Assembly (NCBI GenBank): GCA_025765615.1
Contig: JAIVFJ010000116.1
Coordinates: forward strand, 124,001-188,000
DNA: 64,000 nucleotides
Reading direction: 5' to 3'
Origin: Zopfochytrium polystomum
Lineage: Eukaryota > Chytridiomycota > Chytridiomycetes > Chytridiales > Chytridiaceae
A program made the position numbers and the translations under genes. The notes below the pieces were generated by a model. It had not been told where the DNA came from, made no database searches, and was given only the letters and a program-made list of their open reading frames with translations. Numbering within the stretch: the stretch's first letter is position 1; each line of letters opens with the position of its first letter. Of the stretch, positions 1 through 10,909 are shown in pieces.

Positions 1-92
1 TCTGTGAGGCCGTACGGGTGACGGCGCTCTTAATCAACTGAGCGTTTATTGACTGGCAGGTCGGCGATCGTCGATCGTCGGCGAACCAAGAC

Positions 93-3000
93 ATGCTAGA
101 ATCCATCTCTCGTAAGAGGATCCTCGACTAAAACCGTAATTTTGATGCTTGTTCAAGACGTTGTGAAGAAGTCCGTGCCAAGCATAACATCCGTGCTCAA
201 GTCTATCGTCGGTGACATTGAATCTGTTGCTTGGCTCAACCCAGAGGAGAGGGAACAACTAGTATTGTCATCGCTGCCTGCCTCATCCGGCGATATTACT
301 CACAAGGACATAGGTTAACACATTTATCTCGGACCTTGCGTATCGGTGAGAAGTAAGAGTGATAAAATCCCATGTTCTGAGGTAGACGGCTCATCGCTCA
401 GATACAACCGCCTTCAAGACTTGATCATCACGCACTTGACACCCGACCAAAATCGTACTTTCATAATTAAGCTCTTCGAGAGAATTGGTGTTATTAAAAA
501 CATCATCTTGGAAAAGTGCAGGCAGAAAAAAGCCAGTCAGTGCTTAACGCCCAGATACCATTTGAACTGTACGACCCTAAAGGCACCCTTCATCAACTTA
601 GGTATGGATAAGGTGGGCGTTTTCGCAGAAGACGCAAACAGTGCTCGCGTCATTTCTTTCTTTCGAACGGAGCTGCACAAAAGGTAACTACTCCTCATCT
701 AATGCCCTCAAATTTTGAGCGTGCGCAGGATAAATAGCACGGATCTCACGAAAAATGTTATGCGAGAAGTAGAGGGTGGTGCGGCTACAAAGGGAATGAC
801 GGGATTCACTGAGCAAGACATTTTCCAGTTGGAACTGCAGGAGGTGAGAGCCAGTCACCCCAACCAACCCTTACACAATTTTTGAAACTGAATGAAACAT
901 CCCCAGTTCAAAGATGCGCTTGACAGTGTTACCCACCCCGTGCCCAAAGTCGAAATGCCTGATCTCCCCCGCAGCTACCATCAGTCTTCTATGCGAAACA
1001 AACTTCTGTCCGACGCAGCCGGTGGTGGCGGCGCACCGGAAACTTCGCCGCACCGGTTCGCCAACACGACAGGGCCGCTGCCGATTCACTCGCACCTCCA
1101 AGCAAAGTCCAGACTCTCGCCGTGGCGGCGGACGTCCCGACCGTCAACGGAGAGCGCCATACCAGACTACCGGGCAGCTTATAGAGACATGTTGACGATT
1201 TTGGCGAAGAACCAAGAGAAAGAGGTCGATGAGGACGGTGTCAGTGTGCAGCAAACAGAGATTGCGGGCGACGAGAACCCGACTTCGAAGGGAGACGAAG
1301 AGGAGGAGAGGAGACGTCGAGGAGATGTCTTGGATAGGCGCGACGATCCGATATTGGCCGCCCATTCTGTGTCGACTCTCTTCACTCGGAGAACTGGAAA
1401 CCCCGCTCCGGTAAGGTTTGATTCGAAAGTTCTCCAGGATCTGACAGGCCGAACGCGATGCTTGATAAGATAAACACGAAGCCGAGGACACGCTATCTCT
1501 TTCCTCAAAAGAAAATTATTCCGTACCTTTCCAATTTCGACTACAGCTTCTTCGACAAAGCGGTATTTTTGAAGCGATTTCCAACGGTCCTTTCAATCGA
1601 TTTTACACTTTGTTTAGGCAACACCAAGTCCAGATGGAGAAATTGAAAACCAAAGAATACTTCCAGATAATGTGCGTTTGCGCAAGATTGCTGGATGAAA
1701 GGAACTTAACTGATGTCGCGTTTGCAGTCTGTCATTCGAACGATGGGTTCCAAGATTTCCCAACGCATTCCCAAAGGATTCATCAGTCTATCAGCGGAGC
1801 CAGCGTCTGCTGTAAGTGAATTTGGAAGTGAAGTCGACTCGAAAGTGCTGGACACCTTAGGTTTGGATTGGAGCCTGGCGTGTCTATGACTGATGACACA
1901 ACCAACGAAAAGATGAGCGGCTATCCAGACATAAGGAGGTGGAAGAATTGTATGACGAAATCATGAAGACTATTGTTGGAAATCACTTGGACACGGATGA
2001 TTGTGAGTCAGATTAAACACAACTCTCGTTTGCGATGATTTACAAACTCCCTCTTAAATACAGCCGAGGCAGAGATACAAAACTGTCCCGCCGCGCCTTA
2101 CGACCCGAAAATACCACTATCCAACGCATACCTCGGAATCGTCGTATCCGCGTTCCCAACTCGCGCCAGTCCGCCTCCACCCGACCCCTCCGAAGACTTT
2201 GAGACGCCGCGAATGGGAGGAACGCCCACAAGCACCTACCCTGAGATCCGCATGACCACCCGCAGCAACGGCACGGTGACAGTCGCGCCCGACGAGTTCA
2301 TCGCCGACCGCGCAGCAGCGATGCGGAAGACTCCAAGCTCCCGCTACGGCGCGTCGCGCTACAACTTTGGGGGTTACGTCCCTTTCGACATGGAGCGGAA
2401 GAAAAAGAAGCGAGTCGAAGTGTTCCATCACGATGATTACCTTCATTATCTGCGGACACGCACGTGCGACTTTATTCTCGATTTGCTTGTTGACAGCGAA
2501 GAGGACGCCCGGGCGATGAAGAAGGCGATGGAGGAAGAGGAAGGACGGAAGACGGCGGAGGAGGCCAGACTACGAGCAGAAAAAGAGCGGGAGGCGAAGC
2601 TGGAGAGAAGGAGGAGGCTGACGGAGTACCAGATGGGGGTTTGGAACGCGGGGACCCTGGAGTTCATGGAAGAAATTCAGAAACTACCTCAGTCCGAGTT
2701 GGACGAGCTCCGCGAGAGTGAAAACGAGGCGCGGAGTGAAGCCAATAGGGAGGAGCAAGAGGGTCAAGAGTCTGACGATGAAAACTCCGCTCGCGACGAG
2801 CCCGTGCAGAATCAGCCTCACACGTAAGTCGCCCCAATTCCTGGTTTCGGATTTCCTCAATACGAGCGACTTAGGACCGTACGGGTGTCACGAGCTCTTG
2901 CCAAGAGGACCAGCTCCACAGTGGATATTACCGCAGCTCAGCAAGAATTGGAGAATCTTTGGGTAACGCTCAAGATGCCCATAGATCAAAAGCTCGACAT

Positions 3001-3605
3001 GGCCATCAAATACGGGTCGTACAAGTTCGCTCCAAAGCTCGAAATGGTAATCGCAGCAAGCAGTGTGGCAGAAGTTAATCTCCTCGGGGACTTTAGGCCA
3101 TCAAACTATGGAAGAACGCCAGCGATCTTATTATAGAGCGTGAATCGATGATGAAGGACTTTGAAAAGTTCGAATTAACTGCCTCGGACCCAGAGTGAGT
3201 TAACCTGAAACCGGGCTCAGTCGACAACCACTGAGCACTCTCAAACATCACCAAATGGCAGACGCTTTTTTCGAAGTGGGTTTGACGGTTCTTCGGAGGC
3301 TCGTATGGAGGAGTCCCGTGTTCGTGACGACTTTCTGCAGCGATTGCACTGGATCGAAGCACGGATTTCAGATGTTGTCCGAATGATCAAGTACGAGCTA
3401 AACGAGACCGTCACTTACAAAGGTACAACGCTTGCACTTTACTGCTTCTGCGAAACAAAAAACTTGAAATGACGACGCGGCACCCCACTCTTTCCCACAC
3501 GGTACTCTTCAAGGCATCCCTTATCTCGAAAAAGTGAAGACTGACTACTTGGAAATGATGCGACGAACAAAACAAGAGCGCGAAGAGAAAGGGGAAACTA
3601 AATAA
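93..3605 (+). CDS. CCDC87: CCDC87-like coiled-coil ciliary/flagellar protein
   Basis: Many short exons. The start chosen is the ATG at 93: a 19-nt first exon (93-111) spliced over a 46-nt intron (112-157) gives MLESISHVVKKSVPSITSV. The middle part (about 2210-2825) is charged and coiled-coil prone, with a KKKKR stretch and Glu/Arg-rich helices. The C-terminus carries the recognisable CCDC87 block: LENLWVTLKMPIDQKLDMAI, then TASDPE|RRFFRSGFDGSSEAR, then ETVTYKG|IPYLEKVKTDYLEMM, ending at TAA 3603-3605. This follows the order seen in vertebrate CCDC87 (LEHLW...DMTIKYSS...ASNPNRFFKK...VTFKGRRYLDKMK). The family is linked to cilia and sperm in animals; a role in the zoospore flagellum is inference. 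Exon joins between about 700 and 2200 are uncertain. The stop lies only 4 bp from the stop of the convergent neighbour. Confidence 0.72.
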
Positions 3606-3609
3606 ATTA

Positions 3610-5112
3610 TTACGAAGTGCGCTTATGCACCAACAGCTGTTCCTCCAATGCCTTGATTTTTCTGGGGGGCAGACGAACGACGAAATAAGCCCTGGATATA
3701 CCAACAAAAGTATTAATCTAGTCGACTTACTCGTTTATTGCATTAAGATCCGGCTTCAATGGTGCAGCAGAAAGTCGTAAATCGAGCATGCAATAAGGAT
3801 AATCAGAGTAAACTTTACCTCGTTCGAATTCGCAGGGTCGACGGGTTGTGCCGAAGGTCCCGCCTTGCCACGCACGCCCTCCACGTACTGCTTTTGGGTG
3901 ACCAACCCACTGCCTTCCGATCGGGCAAAAGAAGTCCAAACAGAATTGAAGCCGTCGGGATGTTTAGCATCCTTTAAGAAGTGGTTGAAGTGAACAGCCG
4001 ACCACGCTGGGTAATTTCTTTCCAAATCCAATAAGCGAGACTCTAGCGCGCAAAGGCGCTCATTCAGGGACAAGTCGGGGGCTTGAAGTTGAGGCCGGGT
4101 CAGCTTAGGACATTTGCACCAGGTCAACTTACAGCTACGAACAAGCAAGTGCTCCTCCAGACCTGCAATTCTCAATTCGGCAGACGATCTCGTCTTCGAA
4201 GTTGTCGATCCAGGTCTGTTTGTTGTCCGCGCCAGAGGATCTTCATTTTCCACATGATCCAGCTTCATTTGCACGTTTCTATTCACAGCGGCTGCGCTCG
4301 TGCGCGCAGCGCCACCCCCGGCACCTGTTCCGACGGAGTTAACTGGGCAGACGGCTCGACCGCACTCGTGTTGCCTGAGCCTCACCGGTTTGGACTGTAA
4401 ACTCTTGGCGATTGCTGTTGTCTATGTGAGTGCGCTGGCTCGAAATGTAATCGTCGATACGCTTGTTCACTCCGGAATCAAAACTACCCTCGACAAGCTC
4501 TGACGCAATATCCAGTCGTCTTTTCTTGAATCCAGAGACGACTGACAGATCTGTTAGAGAAACGGGAGCTCGTAGGATCCGTTCGGAAAGCTAAAAACCA
4601 TTTGAATCGGTCAAGTCGCGAAGTCGGTTGAATTTCCGTAACACAGGCTATGCGTTGAAACGATGGGCGAAAACGCGAGGAAGGGTTAGCATTCGGAAAA
4701 CACCCAACGCACCCCCTCCCACGAAATCTACTGGATTCTCTTCACGTTCGTGCGAACCTCGAGCTCGTCGACAAACGCGACAAAGTCGTCCAGCGAAAGG
4801 CCGCCTGCCTGTGTTGAGTTGGGTTCAGGTTTTCGGACAGGCAAGAAAGGCAACTGGGACCTTGTCAGAGGACGAGGCGGGTACGGCCAGCCCAAGACGC
4901 CGTGCGCAGACGAGTACGCACTCGTGGACGATCGCGTCGAATGGCGGCTGGACCGTTGCGCTTGGCGGTGGCGGCGGCGGCGGGGGCAACGGCGGTGGCG
5001 GCAGGCGCTGCTGCTGCTGCGTGAGCATCGGCGCCGTCGGCGTCGGTGCTGCGGGGAAGTGCGGGCGATCCGGCTGCGTCGCCGGCGTCGGTGTCGGCGG
5101 CGCCCTTTTCAT
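3610..5112 (-). CDS. MBIP: MBIP-like protein (MAP3K12-binding inhibitory protein; ATAC acetyltransferase subunit family)
   Basis: Read on the minus strand from ATG 5110-5112 (MKRAPPTPTPATQPDRPHFP). A Pro/Gln-rich start with a long proline run is followed by a DDFVAFVDELE helix, a basic KKRR, and the MBIP signature VNKRIDDYISSQRTHIDNSN (human MBIP: IDRRISAFIERKQAEINENN). Two coiled-coil pairs follow, RIAGLEEHLLV and LNERLCALESRLLDLERNYP, then the final INEKIKALEEQLLVHKRTS. Clear introns: 4343-4385 (43 nt), 4082-4132 (51 nt, in frame), and two around a 23-nt exon at 3731-3753. The last exon is 3610-3661. In animals MBIP is part of the ATAC histone acetyltransferase complex and also binds MAP3K12; which role applies here is not visible. 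The joins between 4520 and 4830 are less sure. Confidence 0.8.
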
Positions 5113-5408
5113 TTTATTTGTTGTTCCTTTCTTTTCTTTTTTTTTTTTTTTTTTTTTTTTGGTGCGGTTCTGCTGACATGGCGCGCCACCCCCTAATTCT
5201 AAAGCGGTGCCACTTTTACAGTTTTCCAGAGCCATAAAAGGAAAAAATGGGGTCAAAACCAAAGAAGGCAGAGAGAGACAGAAAAATGTGCATTGCACCA
5301 AAAAGAAAGAAGGAGACAAAAAAACCAAGAAAAATTCAACCTGAAACCAAAGAAAGAAATAATTAATAAATAGAGACAGAGAGAGAGAGAGAGAGACAGA
5401 CAAGAGAC
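5113..5408. other. Divergent intergenic region, MBIP-like / LRR protein
   Basis: Short shared upstream region of two divergent genes. It holds a run of more than 20 T at about 5138-5160, A-rich stretches, and a short GA repeat just before the LRR protein start (about 5374-5396). No recognisable core promoter element beyond this. Confidence 0.5.
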
Positions 5409-7307
5409 ATGGCCTCGGGGGACTGTGCGGTCGTGGCGGCAGCGTTTGGCGCGGTCCCCGCCATCGCCAACCTTGGCGCCGGCGGAGTCGGCTGCTGCGG
5501 CACCTCGACGGGCACGAACCAGGCTGTCGAGACCATCATCCGCTGCACCGGCGACGGCGCGCACATTCGCAATCTGTGAGGATTCGAGCGAAAGCCCCCC
5601 CGCCTGCGACTCTTGCCACCCTCCGTTCTCCCCTCCCGCGCCCCTTGGCACTCTGCCCTCTCTCTCTTTTGGCCGAATGCCATGCCGAGAGGCTCGTCTG
5701 ATGGCTGAGGCCGAGCACCCCGTGTGTCCCGTTGCCTGTGTCTCTCCAACTAATCGTCCGACCTGCCGTATGCATCGTTTTTGATCCAGCTACGTCCGCG
5801 GCTACCAAACCGGCGGCGCTTTTCCCGCGGATCTTACCCAGTTAACTTATCTGACGACACTGTAAGTTCGTCGCGGCAGCCCGTTGTCTTCCTGTTGACC
5901 TCAAGTTCGCGCAACATCAGAGATCTTTCCAACATGGGCCTGACAGGGTCACTACCAACCGGTTGGGCGTCTGTTACCGGTCTCCAAACCTTGTGCGTTA
6001 TTCCACCACAAGCAAACTTCAGCGCTAACGCCAACCTCAACCTGACAGTAAAATCGCAGGCAACCAACTCACGGGGACCCTTCCGTCTGACCTTGGGGTA
6101 TTAGGGCAGCTTCAAGACATTGAAGTCGATTCGAACATGTTCATTGGGAAAATTCCGGACTTTACAATGGCCACACTTCAAACAGCGTAAGTGAGCTTGC
6201 AGTTGAAAGTGACTTCAGCTGATTTGAACTGGTCTTAGCGACTTCTCCGACAACTGTTTTGAGGGGGGGGCAACCGCCAAAGTCACTGCTGAAACTGTCA
6301 ACTTGGGAGGGCAAAGGACAGACTGTCCTGCTCTGGGAACGACTGCCAATCCTGCTGCTGGTCCAAGCGAGACAGCTGGCGCTTTCTCTCCGTCGAGCGC
6401 AAACGATGGTGGAAGCGGCAATTCAAATTCAGGTCAAACCGGTTCTTCTATCTCAATTATCGGTAGACCAACTGGTTCCTCGAGCGGGGCGGTCGTCGTT
6501 TCGAACAGAACGACGAACAGCTCGAACGGCTCAAACGCCGGAAACGCCAATGTGCCGCTCGCTTCGCCAACTTCAACTGACTCCACAACGAGCACCAGCA
6601 GCGCAGGGCCGTCGACAGGCCTGATCGCGGGCTTGGGCGTTCTGGGCATTGTGGTCATCGCAGCGCTCGTTTTTGTGGGCATCGTCTTTGTTCGGCGCCA
6701 AAGCAAGGGAGACAACAAGAGAAAATTTACGGCCATGGACGACGAGCCACCATCGTCGTCTGCGGGAATCTCGGCGGTTCCGGCTTTTCACAGCTCGTCC
6801 ATAAAAAAGCCAGCTGTTGTGTATAACGGGCAGCATGCAGGGTTCACAGTATCCTATGGACCTGGAGCGGGCAATGATGGAGCCACCAGTGATCGCACGC
6901 ACTCCGCGTGGAACGCAGAAACGGTTGAAATGCACCCTGTCCGTTACTGGAACGACGACAACGGCACGGGGTCGACCAACCGACTGGGTGGAGGCAGCAG
7001 TAGTGGCAACAGCGGCGGTTATAACGGTACTGGAGTATACCCGACTGCTGGCGACGAGAAGCGAGCGTTGAATTCGGCGGAGGAGGAGCGGGCCAGGTGG
7101 GAGGTCCACCAACAGCACCAGGCCGACGGCGGCGGAATCTTTGGAGGCCTTTACGCACTAGCCGCACACCACCGCGCAGGGGACGGTGCCTCCTCCTCGT
7201 CAGCCTCTCATCAGCCCAGCAAAGCGGAAGCTGCGCGAGCGTCCATGTACAGCGACGGCCGCGGAATGGGGACCGATCAGCTCCCTCAATACACCCCTTA
7301 CCAATGA
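5409..7307 (+). CDS. Leucine-rich-repeat single-pass membrane protein
   Basis: Five exons: 5409-5575, 5790-5861, 5921-5992, 6049-6186, 6239-7307, which join in frame to 505 residues. The N-terminal part has the plant/fungal LRR cap pattern (DC....AFGAVP...GVGCCG....VETIIRC), then repeats such as LDLSNMGLTGSLPTGW and IAGNQLTGTLPSDLG, ending in a cap with DNCFEGG and TDCPALG. A Ser/Thr/Asn-rich, probably glycosylated stalk follows. The membrane helix is near residues 275-300 (GLGVLGIVVIAALVFVGIVF), followed by RRQSKGDNKRK and a Gly/Ser/His-rich cytoplasmic tail without a kinase domain. The exon 4 acceptor (after CCTGACAG at 6048) was chosen because it keeps the LRR frame. The N-terminus is not a classical signal peptide, so an upstream start exon is possible. 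The ligand and role are unknown; a cell-surface receptor or adhesion protein is likely. Confidence 0.75.
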
Positions 7308-7478
7308 TTTAGTCGTTGCCCCTCCTCTTGGTTGGCCCATTTTGACTGATACTGATTCTATTGTCCATCTCGTTGCGCCTTTTTTTTTTCTTTTTTTTTT
7401 TCTCCTACGCGTCTTGGGCGGTTTGTTCCACTCCTGTGTGACAGGGACAGAACAAGGGAGTGTGCGAGAGAGAGAGCG

Positions 7479-7540
<62 letters not shown>

Positions 7541-7727
7541 AGGGGGAGAGGGCGAGCGACAGAGAGTCACAGCCACGGACGGACCCGACCGAGGAACAAA
7601 GGTCAGTCAGCGAATCAGCCAATCAGCCAGTCGGGCATTCAGTCGTCAGGCCTGCCCGCTGCCCTACTTTCTCCGCTCGCTCAACCCCCCGCACCGCCAA
7701 CTACTCCAACACGCTCTCGAAGCGCTC
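7308..7727. other. Intergenic region LRR protein / FMO
   Basis: Contains a T-rich tract (about 7379-7402) and a long GA microsatellite, then C-rich leader sequence. Open frames here that read as endless Arg-Glu are products of the repeat. Confidence 0.6.
7465..7535 (+). repeat. (GA)n microsatellite
   Basis: About 70 nt of nearly pure GA dinucleotides with a few C interruptions, on the transcribed strand upstream of the FMO start. Confidence 0.95.
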
Positions 7728-10393
7728 ATGTCGTCCTTCCTGTTCGGCGCTGCGAGGGCCGGCGGCGGCAGCGCCAGCGCCAGCAACCCCGCGTCCACCT
7801 CACCATCCTCGGCGGCAGCACAAGCAGCATCATCTTCCCCGCTCCCGCCAGCTGCTTCATCGGCTTCTCCGGAGTCACCGCCAAAGCGGGTCGCAATCAT
7901 CGGAGCAGGTGGGCAAATGTTCCAAATGCTCATTGGCACCCGCTCTTCGCGATTGGGACCAGTGAGGTAGATCCCGCGATTGGGCCATCTCTGAGTCCAC
8001 CCAATCAATTGAGCCCCAACTCCTCTACCATGTTAATTTTAAATTTCACAGGCGCCTCTGGCTTGACAGCGATCAAGGAATGCCGTGAAATGGGGTTGGA
8101 TGTGGTGTGCTTCGAAGCCGAACCACATGTTGGAGGACTTTGGCGATACGTTCCAGTCCGGGAAGCAACTGGGGAAGAGGCGCACTCCTCGCTGTACCAG
8201 TCAACCGTGATCAACAACAGCAAAGAGTAGGTCTCGCTGATCGTCAATTACTAAGCTAACCGACACAATGCCAACTCGACTGTTCGGCCCTGCTTTCGAA
8301 GAATGGTTCGTTGGATTACTATTGCTTATTTCATCATTAACGTTACATCCCAGATTTCGTACTCCGATTTCCCAATCCCAAAAGGTTCGGAATGGTTGAC
8401 TTGTGCAGAATGCTTACCTTCTTTTCGGTTTCAGATTGGCCAACTTTCCTCCCACACCGTTTCGTTGCAAAATACCTAAACATGTACTGCGACCATTTCG
8501 ACCTCCGCAAATTTATCAAGTTCAATCGAAGCGTTGTTTCAGTCTCGCCAGAGGTCGACGCGTCCGGAGCACACACCGGGCGCTGGGAGATCGTTACGCA
8601 GAAGTGTCGAAGAAGGGGTGCCCCACAGAGCAGCAGCGCAAGTGTGCGCAACTTGTCATTGAGCCACAGTCGCGCGGACTCTCCCATGCGAAGCGGAGCA
8701 AATAGCGCATCGGACCTCAGAGTGGCAGTATCGCCTTCCCGGCCCCCGCTGTCGCTTAACACCAGTTTGAATGATCTTTCTCTCGACGCCCGAGGAAAGC
8801 GTGGCGCGTCGCCTGGAGCTAGTCGTGGTAGATCACCCGCGCGCTCTCCGTATTACGATGAGTCGACTTTAATGACATCGCCGCCAGTGAACGGTTACGA
8901 ATACGTGCAGCCACAGTCGAGTGCGTCACCCATTGGCTCCGGCGGCCAATTGGGAGACCGCTCCCTCAGCACAGATGGACTTGGAAAGCGACCTGTCTTG
9001 AAGTCCAAAGCCGAAACCTTTGACTTTGTAATTGTCGCATCAGGGCATCATTGGAAGCCAAAGCTGCCCGAGTTTGAGGGGATGGAAAAGTTCAAGGGGA
9101 ACATGCTGCACTCTCATTCATACCGCGTGTAGGTTAATTCCCAGTTCAGGAGCGCATTTGTTCTCAACTTTTCCTTTTTTCCACCCAGTCCTTACCCCTT
9201 CAAGGATGCACGCGTACTGGTTGTTGGAGTCGGAAACTCTGGCCTTGACATTGCAGCAGAACTCTCGCACCATGCCAGACAAGTAGTACTGTCCTCACGA
9301 TCTGGAGCATGGGTCATTCCTCGGTTCTCCCTTTTCGGTCTTCCGAGCGATCACCTTTCCTCCCGAGCGGCAAATGCCCTTCCTCGCAGCATCACAAATC
9401 TCGCGATCGAAACATTGACGCGACTTCAGGTGGGAAATTTGGAGCGATTCGGCTTGAAGCCAGAGCACCGCGTGAACGATCCATCCGCTCGGGGACCGTC
9501 AATAAACTCGGAAATTCTCGAGCGGATAGGCGCTGGAAAGATTCTGGTTCGCCCCAACTTGAAACGATTCACTGGACCGACTTCAGTGGAGTTTGAAGAC
9601 GGTTCAACGGACGAGATCGATACGATCATTTACTGCACCGGCTATCTAATCGATCATCCCTTCCTGGATTCGTCAATTTTGCAAGGCACTAACCCGAAGC
9701 CATCCACCCCCGTGACTCCAACCACTCCCAGCTCTTCGAAAGGAAGCTTGTCAGCACAACACAACAAAATCCGCCTATACAAGCATGTCTTGCCTATAAA
9801 CTACCGGAACATTGCATTTATCGGACTTGTGCAACCTACCGGATCCATCATGCCTGTATCTGAAATGCAATCTCGTTGGGTCAGCAGAGTCTTTGCCGGC
9901 GCACCCGGAACTCCCCCGCTTCCCTCGCCGGCCGTGATGGAATCTGAAGCTATCGCAGCCGAGACCGCCGCAGCGGATGCGTCTTCGCCGGCCGCGCAGG
10001 CGTCAGAGTCGGGTCGCGAACGCCAGACCATCTTTGTGGACTACGTTGCATACATGGACGAGATTGCGTCGTTGGTGGGCTGCAAGCCGGACCTGTGGAA
10101 GCTGTGGCGGAACAAGTGGCTTCTTGCTGCCATGGTCACCTTTGGTCCGGCAGTTCCTGCGCAGTATCGTTTAGAGGGTCCTGGGGCGTGGGATGGGTCT
10201 GAAAGTGTCATAAACGATGCGTGCGCGGGCTACGATTTCCGTAAAGTGGTAAGTCGTGGAGTGACCCTTTTTTCTTTGGAAGAAGAACCTCTTAAGGGGA
10301 AGCGCACTTTGTTTGACGGTATTTTTGGCTTTGCAGGTGGGATACCAGGCTGCGCAGCGCTTACGGGACGACCCGACAAAGATGGACGATTAA
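7728..10393 (+). CDS. Flavin-containing monooxygenase (FMO family)
   Basis: Seven exons: 7728-7908, 8052-8226, 8302-8305, 8354-8384, 8435-9128, 9189-10248, 10337-10393; total 733 residues, all phases consistent. Motifs: FAD-binding VAIIGAGASGL (split by intron 1), EAEPHVGGLWRY, the conserved STVINNSKEM..YSDFPIPKDWP region, FMO motif DFVIVASGHHWKPKLP, NADPH-binding VLVVGVGNSGLDIA, and the late YCTGYLIDHPF. The enzyme would use NADPH and O2 to oxygenate soft nucleophiles (N or S). Two oddities: a 4-nt exon (AATG) supplying the conserved Met, and a low-complexity Ser/Pro/Arg insertion of about 135 residues (8600-9010) between the end of the first FAD part and the GHH motif. A leader of about 55 Ala/Ser/Pro residues precedes the Rossmann fold. 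The last exon ends in RLRDDPTKMDD. Confidence 0.88.
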
Positions 10394-10909
10394 GGATGTT
10401 TGTTCGCTTGTATTTGAAACTTCTCGCTGGGACGTTGCTGCATTGCCACTCCTCTCCCCATTCCTCTTCCTCTGCTCTCTCACGCTCCTTCTGTCTTTCG
10501 ACCCTCTTTCTGGTTTTTTTTTTTTTTTTTTTTTGTGTCCTGCCGCTAAAGTCCTTTGCCCCTCAACACCTGATATTGATTGTTTCCGACTATGAAGCTG
10601 GGCAGCCGGAAACTAAACATACCAAAAAACTGATGCGGGCAACGTCGTTCGAAACCGCAGACGCTCCCTCTTCTCCTCACCCACTAGTACGAGGCATGAA
10701 AAAAAAAAGGGAAAGGGGTAGGGTGATTCAGAGAAGCGTAGACGACAAAAAACGAAAGGGTGAAGAAAAAAAATCGAAAAACAGGAAAAGCAAACGAGGT
10801 GCGCAAGGTGGTGGGGAGGGAAGAGAGTAGGGAAAGTGAGGGATAGTGGGATCAAAATTTGAAGTGGGACCCACCCGTTCAACGCATAGTGCATTGACGG
10901 CTCATCTTT
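10394..10909. other. Convergent 3' region, FMO / Abp1
   Basis: About 500 nt between the stops of two convergent genes, with a T run at about 10516-10534 and A/G-rich sequence at 10700-10830. No coding signal beyond a low-complexity Lys/Arg frame. Probably the two 3' UTRs. Confidence 0.5.

Noticed and set aside
7186..7965. Long open frames reading as Arg-Glu or Leu-Ser repeats around the GA microsatellite
   Set aside because: They are produced by the dinucleotide repeat and by opposite-strand reading; no conserved motif, and they overlap the true FMO start in another frame.
10393..10830. Extension of the FMO frame past the last intron into a Lys/Arg-rich tail
   Set aside because: Splicing at 10249-10336 gives a short exon with a proper stop; the read-through frame includes poly-Phe from a T run and low-complexity sequence.
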